The notes beneath the pieces were generated by a model, which searched no databases, was not told where the DNA came from, and worked only from the letters and a program-made list of their open reading frames with translations. A stretch of DNA of 64,000 nucleotides from Anthoceros angustus. Taxonomy: Eukaryota; Streptophyta; Anthocerotopsida; Anthocerotales; Anthocerotaceae. The stretch is taken from NCBI GenBank assembly GCA_010909165.1, contig VJWM01000119.1:558001-622000 (forward strand), in the 5' to 3' direction. The position numbers and the translations under genes were made by a program. This document shows positions 36,499 to 46,689 of this stretch, piece after piece. Positions within the stretch are counted from its first letter, which is position 1; every line of letters begins with the position of its first letter.

Positions 36499-36944
36499 TC
36501 ATGACATCCTGGTGTGATAACTTGTGAGTGGACATGTTGATTAGCTAGGATGTGCATGAGCATGGCATGCATGCCCATCTGTAGGCATGCACACACAAGC
36601 ATGCTGATAACCATGTGCGTGACCCTGCGGAGGCCCGTGAATCGCGCGTAAGCAACGGGTGACGGACCCGTGCTGGGCCAGGCGTCACGGCGGAATTATG
36701 GCGCGCCATGGGCGCGATCCTCTTGGGCGTCAAGGCGCACCAGCGGGTACTGATCGGCGGAAGGCGCGCCAAGCATTTAGGCGATAAAGTAGGCTCCAAT
36801 CCGCAGTGGCAAGCGGATTGCTGATGTTTGTTCTTACAGAGCAGCCATACGAATCCCAATGAAGAAGGGTGCGGAGTTCCTTTGACAATCACGGCTCTGG
36901 GAGGTGCGGGTGGATGGGCTTAGACCCGATTGAAGGACGAATTT
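36499..36944 (+). repeat. 5' LTR of the Gypsy-type element
   Basis: About 446 bases starting TCATGACATC and ending GAAGGACGAATT, repeated at 45824-46262. The match includes GTGATAACTTGTGAGTGG and GGTGACGGACCCGTGCTGGG. Exact ends are uncertain because no clean TG...CA pair or target duplication is apparent. A canonical initiator-tRNA primer site was not recognised just downstream. Confidence 0.75.
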
Positions 36945-37278
36945 TGCACATCAGCAATCCGCTCGCGCTGAAGCCAACGGCGGCGTCCAACCAAGAGGGC
37001 TGTGAAGGGAATCCAAACACGTCACGAAAGAGCGGTGGACCACACAGATAAGTTGATGGTGAACCATAATGAGAGTGCTGTAGATTACGGTATGCTGTTT
37101 TATGCGGGGTGGTCCATTTTGCACCTAGCTACCTTAGCAGAAATAGAGCCCGCATATTTGTGGCAGAGGTTGTGGGATGAAGTGATTGACAAACTGGCAT
37201 GGCTCAGAAGGGGGAACCAATACTGACTTTGATAGAATGCCATACATAGTCTCTCGTAGAGGAAGGGATTGATAAGTT

Positions 37279-38740
37279 ATGGTGTTTTTGCGGTCTGGGT
37301 GGACAAACGAGATCACTCCCGTCCAGGAAACTCGCAGTCCCATCACCCAGTACCCGTCAGTCCGTAGGCCAAGTGGTCAGTTTGAGAGGGAGCATAGTCC
37401 CATCCGATCTATAGCATTTGAAGAGAGTAGTGCTGGAGTCGGAATGGAATATGAAATAGCGCCTAGCAAGAATGATGTGTTTACTGGCAGACATGGCAGC
37501 ATGTCGCTGGCTGATTTTGAGGAGAAGTTTAGGTGGGCAATCGATGAGATGGTGCTCAAGTACAAATCCGAGTTTACACCTGAGATGGCATTGAGGAAGA
37601 TGAGCACGTTCCTTGCAGGAGAGGCATTGACGTGCTATCGGGACTGCAAGGACCAGATCTTGCAAGATGCGCATGCTCTGGCCAAGGCAAGAATGGCCAA
37701 GAAGATGTTGAAGGTGGATGAGGTGGAAGAGGCGTCCAGTTCTACACAGGCTGACACCATTACATACCTGGTGGATGAGATGTTCGCCAAATTCGCGAAA
37801 TGTTTCGATGTCGTCCATAGAAAAGATTCGAGTCCGAGTTCACCATCAAGCATAACGAACCTCTCGATCCGCTTACTTGAGGTTGAGGCAAGCGGTAAAA
37901 GACACGCGTGTGAAGACAATGCGAAGCCGCCCGGATCTACATAGCTCTCCCGGGAAGGCAAAGGAGGGTGATTGCCAATTTCTTGCATATGATGCAGTGC
38001 GGATTCAGTGGAACAAGCCTATGAGATGGCCGAGCGGGTCATGAAGGCGATCGTGACCGTGCCTGGGAGGAGCACAATTTGGTCGGGGGGCTGACATGCC
38101 GTGAATAACCCAAGGTTTCATGGTAGAACCACACAACGGAACATACTCGGATGAATCTGCGAATTCCCCAAGCAAAGGGCATACGGCCAATAGCGCAGCC
38201 ACCAATAAAGCAACGGTGGAATGCCTTCGCTGCAGGGGGGCACACAAAGCTTTCGAGTGTGAATACCGAAGTGGGGGAACGAAGGAAAAAGAGCGTTGTC
38301 GTACGTGTGCCAAGACCGGACATACAGAAGCGGCGTGCTGGCAGGCCCATCCTGAACTCAAGCCAAAAGGGGCGGTAGAGCGGATGTCTGACAGAGCGAA
38401 ACCAACAGGAGGGTACACTCGGAGGGCGCTCCTCGGTGAGGTGCACAGGCTGCAAGAAAAATTGGCCATGAGCGTAAGCACGGGGGGAAGTTCGGTTGTC
38501 ACCACTGAGGAGTATGATTCGGATCCGGTGTATGCACTAATGACCATGAGGTCGTTTGAGGATGACAGGCTGGCCTTGACTTGGGAAGGCAGAGAAAGAA
38601 GGCCGAGAAAGGAATCACTCAAGATGCCCAAATCCTTGAGACGGTATGAAGAAGACCCGAGGTACGGATGTCAAGAGAAATCACCTAGTCTTGAGCTCAT
38701 GCTTGAGAAGGTGATGGACGTTCGTAATGAGTTTGCGTGA
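37279..38740 (+). pseudogene. Gag region with two zinc knuckles
   Basis: The frame 37279-37944 (221 codons) looks like a capsid-type segment: helical, charged, with FEEKFRWAIDEMVLKYKSEF and MSTFLAGEALTCYRDC. After a break, the frame 38120-38740 has two CCHC-type zinc knuckles, CLRCRGAHKAFEC and CRTCAKTGHTEAAC (38223-38340), which would bind the element RNA. A Lys/Arg-rich tail follows. In an intact element this would be one protein or the start of a gag-pol fusion. Confidence 0.75.
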
Positions 38741-38914
38741 CCTCGGGGTCAAAACACAACCATTGAGGCAAGCGTTAAAGGCCCGGATGCGAAGGAGACT
38801 ACAGGGGCGTGGCGAGGTGTCCGGATGTGTCGGTTGGGTGAACACCTAAAACTGCGGCACGGGCAAGGGGCATTGCCATGGTGAAAAACCAAGGCCGAGA
38901 GGTGACGATCAGCA

Positions 38915-39290
38915 GGTTCGCTCGAACATGTGTTGGTGGACACGGTGCGGACCGGTATTGCTCGGGCGTGCAAAGCCCTACATGTCAGGAGATAAGCTCA
39001 AGCCATGTGATGTCCACATCACCACATCGGGAACCAAGGAACGAGTAATGGGAATGACCCGTGAGCCAGTACGCATAGAATTCAAGCCGGGAACCAAGGA
39101 TGCCTCCGTTATCGAAGTTCACTGCCTGGTATCTAACGCAAGGAACTATGACGCGTTACTTGGGGCTGATGCCACACACGGCCCAGCAATGGGGGTAGAT
39201 CCGCTGCACTCAGAAGCATTTTACAGGCCACGATGGCGAGATGGAGATTTCACACACGTGGCCAGGATACCACTTGACATGAGGCGACGG
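38915..39290 (+). pseudogene. Retropepsin-like aspartic protease remnant
   Basis: The active-site segment VLVDT at about 38931 is followed by a frame slip, so the usual DTG-A-D triad is split between two frames. Downstream, in one frame, come a strand-rich segment and NYDALLGADATH (about 39149-39184), the usual second signature of the fold. The protease would cut the polyprotein. Confidence 0.65.
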
Positions 39291-39589
39291 GATGAAAAAT
39301 CAAATAGCATGATTGCATTCACGGCTTGTTCGGCTGATGTTGTGCATAGGCAAGTGGTTTGGGAAGAAAACCCGGATCTCATGCGGGAAGAGGTACAGGA
39401 GAGGATGTGGAGCCGCAAGTGCATGTACATCGTGAAGAACCCCATGCTATCGAGGCATTGTCTCGGAGCTCACCCGACGGTCGGTCAAGGCATGGAAGGC
39501 CTCCCACGGCGTCCGGACAACCATATGCCTAAGCTGGAATTGGATGATACCACCTTGAGGATCAACACGGCCGTGATTCGGTGGCAACG

Positions 39590-40600
39590 ACGAGCGAGGC
39601 ATACATCGATGGAGTTGTGTTCGGGGATCGGCGGGCTTGAAGCGGTATTAAAGAGTGGAATGCGAGTAAAGAAATACACGTGTGTCGAAATAGATGAGAA
39701 GGCACGGCGTGCAAGTCCGGGATCATCGGGATGCAAAGAGCATATCCATGAGCATGGAAGCGGTGAAGGGATGTCGAGCGGTGCCGTCCGATGTTAGCTT
39801 GGTGGGGAAAGCGGCGGTTGAAAGCCATCGGTGTCCGGTCGATGTGTTAATTGCGGATGGGAATGCGGGGCGTTTTCTTGGTTGTGGAAAGGGTGACGGT
39901 GTGGAGATGGCTGCGATCGGGATTAAGGAAATACGGTGAGCAACCCAACTTCTGGTACTATTGGAGAATGTCATGGAGCATTAGACAAACGCGAGCACAT
40001 CGGGAAGAGCTATGAAACTCGGATGGTGGCTAGGTGAGGAATTTGTCATTGATCTGTCAGACGGGTTCATATGCCCATCGCGCGGAGTTTTTGGACCAAC
40101 ATCACCGGTGGAGGTGTTGAGGCAACATCGTGAACCCACCAAGCCGTAAAACGATGCGTGGATGAGATTCGGGGCAGGCGGATGTTCTCGGCGGTCGAAG
40201 GACGGACAAACCGCCGTGCTTTCCAAAGAACAAGATTGGGAAGCCGAAGGGCCCGCCCACGCTCGTAAGGGGCTGCCATCTTATGCCTTCCGCAGGTGGG
40301 GACGGCATGGTAGTGGATGTCGGAAGCAGATCGGTGAGCCCACGGTGGCGGCGTGAAGCGAGCCATGGGATTCGACAGATGGGACATCACGCGAGGCATC
40401 TCCAGCATATCGCAAGTTGCTCGGACAAGCATTCGACGACTTGCTGCGGTTGAGCGTGGGCTGGTCACACAAATGGGCGGTACAAGGCGGAGGTGAGGCA
40501 CACCTATTGGTACTCGAGAAGGCGAGTTTCCAACGGAGTATCGTAAAGAAAGGTACACTGCGGACACCGCAGGAACAGCGACAATACAAGAAAACCGAGA
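39590..40600 (+). pseudogene. C5-cytosine DNA methyltransferase domain, DNMT3/DRM-like, frame broken
   Basis: Motif I is ELCSGIGGLEAVLKSGM (39610-39665) for S-adenosylmethionine; motif II is YTCVEIDEKAR (39676-39708). The catalytic-loop region (39838-39890) reads PVDVLIA then, one frame over, GWECGAFS, so a Cys sits where the PCQ Cys is expected but Pro is replaced by Glu. Motif VI LLENVMEH is at 39959-39978. A HRAR-FWTN segment (40073-40095) resembles the RARYFW motif of DNMT3. RAMGF (40361-40378) and KLLGQAFD (about 40416-40440) fit motifs IX-X. At least four frame changes separate these. In the family the domain methylates cytosine in DNA; here it lies between protease and reverse transcriptase of a Gypsy element. 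A host DNMT fragment inserted later is the alternative. Confidence 0.8.
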
Positions 40601-40844
40601 TGGTGTGAATTCAGCACATGAGTGGCAGATATGCGAGGAACTGGAAGAAGCCGATCGGACGAGATCCGGATATGCTACTGATGAAACACGCCGCCAGCGT
40701 TGGTGGGTGAGGCGGTATGATCGCATCAAATTCAAGATCACCACCACCACTAGTGAACCTGTGTTCCGACGAAGGCAGTGAGTCCCATGGAGTGGGACAT
40801 CGTAGAAAGAAGATGCAAGGAATTGGCGGCGGCGGGCTAATTAG

Positions 40845-41392
40845 GAAGTCCACTTCACGATGCGCTCTGGTGTTGCCATTGAAGAAGGATGAAAATGGCG
40901 AATGGAAGGACCGGAGGATGTGTGGGGACTATCGTGCTCAATGAGGTGACGCCTATGGAGCGATATCCTATGCCCACGCCGGATGAAATTTTCGATGCCA
41001 TCAGGCGGGCCAAGTATTTCACTACGTTGGATTTCGATCGCTTCAATCAAATTGTCATCGAAGAGAAAGACAAGTGCAAGACAGCGTTCTGGGGCAAAGA
41101 CCAACTTTGGGAATGGGAAACGATGCCGTTTGGTCTAAAGAATGCGTCTATATACTTTCAGAGGGTGGCTGATTTGGAGCTGCAGGGACTGCCGTTTATA
41201 CGATGCTACATCGATGACATCTTGGTGTTTAGCAACAGCCTGGAAGAACATCTCCAGCACCTGGAGATTCTATTGCAGAGGTTGGCCGCATCGGGATTAA
41301 AGGCACATCCAAAAAAATGCAAGTTCGCATATAAAGAAATAGAATACTTGGGACACAAGATAGTTCCAGAGGGTGCTGCCTCGGTTGGCTAA
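40845..41392 (+). pseudogene. Gypsy reverse transcriptase
   Basis: Motifs run in order: LPLKKDENGEWKDRRMCGDYR (40870-40935), then one frame over NEVTPMERYPMPTPDEIFDAI, AKYFTTLDFDRFNQI, KTAFWGKDQLWEWETMPFGL, NAS-YFQRV, and the catalytic YIDD (41208-41219) followed by DILVFSNSLEEHLQHL. The frame 40889-41392 ends in the KIVPEGAASVG connection. YIDD and the first Asp (LDFDRF) are intact; the break lies before NEVTP. Confidence 0.88.
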
Positions 41393-42570
41393 GTCGTGCA
41401 ATTGATCTAATGCCTCGACCCGAGGCGTCCGCATTGAGGGCATTCTTGGGCGTCAACTACTATCGCCGCTTTGTCGCAACATGAGTAGTGTGTGCAAGCC
41501 GTATGAATTGCTCAAGAAGGAGTGCCACAGCAATGGGAACAAGAGCAAGAACAAGCTTGGCGAATTGAAGAACCAGTGGCGGAAGGCCAATGTTAAAAGG
41601 CGACTTTGAGAAGCCTTTTGTCTTGCACACGGATTGAGTGCGGTGGTCTTGGGGCATGCTAGCTCAAGCAGACGAGGAAGGCGAGGCGAGTCGTCGCATA
41701 CGAGGTCCAACAATGCCGCGAGGCAAACTACTCGTCATATGAAGGAATGCCCGCGGCCGTTTGGGCGGTTTTACATTTCGAGTGTATTTGTTTGGTGAGC
41801 TTTGATTGATCACGGATCATCAGCCTTCGGCTGATGACAAACATGAAATTGAGCGGAAACTTGCCGGATGGGCGCTTTTGCTTGTACGATGCTACATCGA
41901 TGACATCTTGGTGTTTAGCAACACTGGAAGAACATCTCCAAAGACTGGAGATTCACAGAGGTTGGCCGATCGGGATTAAAGGCACATCCAAAAATGCAAG
42001 TTCGCATAAGGAAATAGAATACTTGGACACAAGATAGTTCCGGAGGGTGCTGCCTCGGTTGGCTAAGGTACGCGTAATTGATCTAATGCCTCGACCCGAG
42101 ACGCCGCCGCATTGAGGGCATTCTTGGGACCGGTCAACTACTATCGCCGCTTTGTCCGCAACATGAGTAGTGTGTGCAAGCAATCGTATGAATTGCTCAA
42201 GAAGGAGTGCCCGCAATGGGAACAAGAGCAAGAACAAGCTTGGCGAATTGAAGAACCAGGAAAGGCCAATGTTAAAAGGCTCGACTTTGAGAAGCCTTTT
42301 GTCTTGTACACGGATTGAGTGCGGTGGTCTTGGGGCATGCTAGCTCAAGCAGACGAGGAAGGCAGAGCGAGTCGCCGACACGCGAGTAGGTCCAACAATG
42401 CCGCGAGGCAAACTACTCATATGAAGGGAATGCCCGCGCCGCTTGGGCGGTTTTACATTTCGAGTATATTTGTTTGGTGGAGCTTTGATTGATCACGGAT
42501 CATCAGCCCCTAATCGCTGATGACAAACATGAAATTGAGCGGAAACTTGCCGATGGGCGCTTTTGCTCGA
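41200..42570. repeat. 686 bp tandem duplication across RT end and RNase H
   Basis: The segment from ACGATGCTACATCGATGACA (about 41201) recurs at about 41886. Both copies run through DASAL/RAFLG, the tether and the HGSSA region to GAAATTGAGCGGAAACTTGC (about 41847 and 42533). The copies differ by many small indels. It doubles the YIDD and RNase H coding parts. Confidence 0.85.
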
Positions 42571-42620
42571 CGATATGCAGTTGTGCATCGAGCGGCAAAG
42601 TGCATCTCAATGCCGGACTC
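42100..42620 (+). pseudogene. Gypsy RNase H region
   Basis: Pieces in several frames: LRAFLG...NYYRRFVRNMSSV (42112-42170), ECPQWEQEQEQAW, FEKPFVLYTD (42285-42315), then a HEIERKLA-like and W-LLLDDMQLCIE segment (about 42533-42595). That order is typical of the RT-RNase H connection and RNase H end in Gypsy elements. Not intact. Confidence 0.7.
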
Positions 42621-42879
42621 GGCGGGAACCCGGTGCGACAAAGGTGATGCGTGGAGCAAGGCGGGACTTTGGATCCACTCAAGGCATGCCCGGTTACTAC
42701 ATGGCCCTTATGTCCATAGAGCAAGAAGATGGAAGGCATCCGCCGAGGGAGGAGAGATATCCGCGAATGAGCAAGCCATACATCTGCGGAAGGATGATCC
42801 TGTATGGATCCCTCGGCCCTACACAGATTACAACGGAAGATCAGTCGTTACACCTATGAAAACGGCAAAGTATGGGTGA

Positions 42880-43620
42880 CAGATCGTGGAGTACTCAAGG
42901 AGGTACCACCCATAGGGAGAGGAAGCAATTGGCAACCAAGGTGCACATCACGCTTGGACACTTTGGGGTAAAACGCATCACATGTTGAAGAACGCCTACT
43001 TTTGGTCGGATGTATGCGGATGTTGAAAAGGTGGTGGCCAAGTGTGCGCGTGTGATGCGATTAAGGCCGAGTTCAACGGCCGGGATGTGGTCGCACTCGC
43101 GCCCATCGAGGACTCTTCTTGGATGGTCATCGACTTGATGCACGAGCTACCAATCACCAAGCAGGCAATGTATAATCGCATGTTGATGATCGAGCATTTT
43201 CAAAATGGGTGGAATTGGCCTTCCGCCGCTTAGAAGTTCGCAGATACCGCCCGAGCATTCCGCAATGTGTTCTCGGCAGATATGGTAGTTCTTGAAGTGC
43301 TAAGCGGCCAAGGCAATGAGTTTCGAGGAGAGTTTGCGTTCTTTGGATCGAGCGATAGATCACAGTAACCTCCCGAGATCACCCTCGGTGATGGGTGGCG
43401 GAGCGATTAGTGCAGACTTTCAAGGATTCGCGGAAATATTGCATGGAGATCGAGCCCGATTGTTGGGATGAGCTATTGCCTTATGTGGCTCGGGATACCG
43501 AATCGCAAGCCGCTCTTGGCAACCGATTATACATCATGTTTGGCGAAGCAGTCATGCCAAACATAGTGGCAGACACTTACTCGGGCCGTGGGTGGGCACA
43601 GGACTCAAGGATGTCTTTGA
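42880..43620 (+). pseudogene. Gypsy integrase, HHCC and catalytic core
   Basis: A zinc-binding region is recognisable around 42945-43060 (HITLGHFGVKR..., then KCARCDAIKAEF in a neighbouring frame). The core starts with a SSWMVIDLMHELPIT segment (43110-43155), then SGQGNEFRGEF (about 43302-43330) and AERLVQTFKDS (43395-43430) with DCWDELLPYVA. These match the D...D...E core layout, though stops and frame slips separate them. The domain would insert element DNA into chromosomes. Confidence 0.75.
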
Positions 43621-44183
43621 ATTGCAAGCAAGAGCCGAGTTATTTCAACGTGATCTGGATGGCCATGGACAACCTAGCTATAGCCCAACAGGATCGACGG
43701 TGTCGTTTACGGGGAGGTTCGTGGAAACCAAAGCAAGGAAGTTTGAGGTGGGTGACTTTGTTTATCTGCAGCATCGACCCTCAACCACTTTGGACGTAAG
43801 CCGGGCGCCTGATTTTGCGAGTGGTACACGTCGGTGAACAAGGGGTGATTGAGTTGGAAGGACAGGATGGGCGAAGGCGTAAAGAGCACATGCGGCATTT
43901 GGCCCCATGCCATCTGCCCAATCTTGACACAAGGACACAACCGCAAGCATGGAGACCACCGATTGATCTACCTTGTGGGTTCTGCGGCCGTGTCTCTGAT
44001 TCGGAATTAATGCTACTTTGCGACAAATGCAACGCAGGGTACCATGTCTTTTGCCTACGACCGCCGCTCAAAACAATTCCAGAAGGCGATTGGTTTTGCC
44101 ACCGCTGCAACACCTCACAAGCGAACCAAGTAGCTGGGGGGCCAAGCGGGCGGCTCATGAGTGACGCAGACTCGACCCAATAG
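43620..44183 (+). pseudogene. Integrase C-terminal region fused to a PHD finger
   Basis: The segment ARKFEVGDFVYLQHRP (43732-43780) and then LRVVHVGEQGVIELEGQDGRRR...HLAPCHLPN (43815-43920) resemble the GPY/F-type integrase tail. In the same frame follows a complete C4HC3 PHD finger: CGFC, CDKCNAGYH, FCLRPPL, GDWFCHRC (43976-44108). The family reads histone H3 tail methylation state. The open frame ends at 44183. All eight metal ligands are present, so this piece is better kept than the rest of the element. In chromoviruses a chromodomain occupies this position. Confidence 0.87.
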
Positions 44184-45680
44184 GGGCAACAAGGCGCGGG
44201 AGCCCGTTCACATGTCGCACGGGCGACCACGCGTAGGTGTAGAGTAAGATAAGGGGGGGGGTAATAACAAATACGGATGTTTGGAGCCCTAAAACGGCAG
44301 GTCATGAGTGCTCAAGGCAAAGAAGCTAGGGCACCGGAGCCGGGCAGTGTGAGCAAGGAAGATCGCACACAGGCACTTGTGAGGCAACGCGCTGGGAGTC
44401 GTGCGCCACGACGAGGTCGGACCTACCTCACAGGATGCGCGAGGCCGGCGGTGGGTGGTCACCAGCATGGCCGTGAGCGCGAAGACAGCACGCGAGTGGG
44501 GCATCTGGTGCCGTGAGGGTCGATCACAAGCGGGCGTCCGTGCATCCAGGTGATTGGCTGTTTGCAACCCATGAACTAAAATCGCTCTTGGTTTGACGGT
44601 CTTGTGTGAAAGTGAGTCGCCATCACACGACGCTCCGCCGCCTCGCGATCTGTCGGGGCACGACCGCGGTGGGCGATTGAGGCGAGTGGTGTCGTGAAGG
44701 ATCAAGCATTGATTGATCGGTGCATCACGAGGCGGCGGTGGGTGATCACCAGCATGGCCGTGACCGCGATTCGCGGTAAGGAGTCCGTGGTGTGGTGCTA
44801 AGGTGGTCCTATGATGGATTTGGAAGCGGATCATACACGCAAAACACCGCCACTGCATCACAGTGCCCCAATTCCACGAGGCCGTGGAAGATAAGTGGCG
44901 CACTCCTTTGGTGCGCAAGTACCACGGCAAGCGAGCGGCGAAACGTTCACGGAATTACAGGCGTTCTTGTTATCGTGGAGTCTCATCATGAGACATGCAA
45001 TGTTGAGAATTTTCCATATGACCACAGGGACTTGTTCGAACTTGCAGGAAGGGGGATGAACAGGCAATCGTTTGTGTGGACTAGCTTTTGTGAAGGAGCG
45101 TTTCGTAAGTTAGAACATCACCTCTTTATGCATCAAGTTTTTGATCATTGGCCTAAGGAGGGGTTTTTGATGTATAGGCAGAGAAACTGCGGACTTGAGT
45201 CTCAAGGTGTGGCTTAGCCATTTGCATCGCAGCGGACGATATGCCGCCGGCTATCCAAGAGCTTTTATCGCCTATTTGCTTGTCTGCGGACGAGAATTTT
45301 GGAGTGGGATGAGCCCACAACCGAAAGGCCGGTACTTGCCGAACAACAACGTGGGTGAATATTTGCGCACGCAATGCATCGACAAAGCGACTACGTGAAT
45401 GGGTTGAATGGACCACGGATGGCGAGTCAAGGCGAGCTTGGCGGTGATGAGGAAGAGGAGCTAATGGCTCGACATCGAGCCCGAGAACGGCAGCGATTGG
45501 GAAAAGCGCAAGTAGATGAGTACTTTGATCACGAAGAGCGGCGGTGGCGCTCGCCGCGGTCGCCGAAGCACGGCGACCCTCCGAACCCGGCGGACAATAT
45601 GTTTGACGGTTCTCTGAAGATTTTATGGGATATGAAAATGCCCAAAGTCTTTGCCTGACGTGCGCTACTTTGGCGGGGGC
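44184..45680 (+). other. Unassigned 3' part of the Gypsy element
   Basis: About 1.5 kb between the PHD finger and the repeated segment A. Plus-strand open pieces at 44940-45217 (NFPYDHRDLFELAGRGMNRQ, HHLFMHQVFDHWPKEG), 45195-45398 (WLSHLHRSGRYAAGYPRAF) and 45374-45658 (acidic, EEEELMARHRARERQRLG) could be one frame-broken protein. I recognise no family. Host-derived or LTR-proximal non-coding sequence are both possible. Confidence 0.4.
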
Positions 45681-46399
45681 CATTGGCGATTCGAGTTTTG
45701 TGGCTTTGATTAATCACGATCTTGTGCAAACACTTAACTTAAGTGCGGTTTATGGTCATTACACTCCGCACTAGTTACAGTCATCAACGTGTCACAGCGG
45801 CTATGCGGCTCGTGGCGGCGGTATCATGACATCTGATGTGATAACTTGTGAGTGGACATGTTGATTAGCTAGGATGTGCATGAGCATGGCATGCATGCCC
45901 ATCTGTAGGCATGCACACACAAGCATGCTGATAACCATGTGTGTGACCCTGCGGAGGCCCGTGAATCGCGCGTAAGCAACGGGTGACGGACCCGTGCTGG
46001 GCCAGGCGTCACGGCGGAATTATGGCGCGCCATGGACGGCAGTCCTCTTGGACGTCAAGGCGCACCGCGGTGCGTGATCGGCGGAAGGGCGCCAAGCATT
46101 TAGCGATAGTAGGCTCCAATCCGCGGTGGCAAGCGGATTGTCGATGTTTGTTCTTACAGGCGACCATACGAATCCCAATGAAGAAGGGTGCGGAGTTCCT
46201 TTGACAATCACGGCTCTGGGAGGTGCGGGTGGATGGGCTTAGGCCCGATTGAAGGACGAATTCATTGGCAGTTCGAGTTTTTGTGGCTTTGATTAATACT
46301 GATGCTGTGCAAACACTTAACTTAAGTGCGGTTTATGGTCATTACACTCCGCACTAGTTACAGGTCATCACTGTGTCCTGACAGCTATGCGGCTCGTAG
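45681..46399. repeat. 3' LTR flanked by repeated segment A (A - LTR - A')
   Basis: The 3' LTR copy (45824-46262) is flanked on both sides by a 135-base segment: A at 45681-45815 and A' at 46263-46399. Both start CATTGGC and contain CTTAACTTAAGTGCGGTTTATG, CATTACACTCCGCACTAG and CTATGCGGCTCGT. The 5' LTR has no such flank. Confidence 0.8.
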
Positions 46400-46689
46400 C
46401 GCGACATGGACGTCGTAGTCCTTAGGATTACCCCATCAAGTGCGTTATGAAGGGCAATGGATACCCCAGCCTAATAACGGAAAGAATATTGTGAAAAAGG
46501 AGAGAGTAGTGCGCCTCCATGGACGATATGCTTTGCCGCAAGACCTCACAATTTCCAAAGCAAGGAAGATGAAGAAGTGGCCTTCCTATTCCCATAACAA
46601 AGCAAGGAGGATGAAGAGACCATGGCCTTCCTATTTTCCTACACTTAACAATGACCTTGGATGCCGTGCGCCGTTACCCCTAACCCAGA

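Larger units (their letters stand above)
36499..46262 (+). mobile_element. Ty3/Gypsy-type LTR retrotransposon with DNA methyltransferase and PHD finger
   Basis: The element is bounded by two direct repeats of about 440 bases (36499-36944 and 45824-46262). Internal order on the plus strand is gag, two zinc knuckles, aspartic protease, C5-cytosine methyltransferase, reverse transcriptase (YIDD), RNase H, integrase (HHCC then catalytic core), GPY/F-like C-terminal part and a PHD finger, then about 1.5 kb of unassigned sequence. Protease-RT-RNaseH-integrase order places it in Ty3/Gypsy. Many frameshifts, stops and an internal 686 bp duplication interrupt the polyprotein. The extra DNMT and PHD modules are not part of standard Gypsy elements. 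Listed below by domain. Confidence 0.88.

Noticed and set aside
40067-40750. Minus-strand 227-codon frame over the methyltransferase
   Set aside because: No family features; methyltransferase motifs run in order on the plus strand.
43960-44183. Chromodomain after the integrase
   Set aside because: The Cys/His pattern is C4HC3 with a conserved WFC near the end, which is a PHD finger; the aromatic chromodomain pattern is absent.
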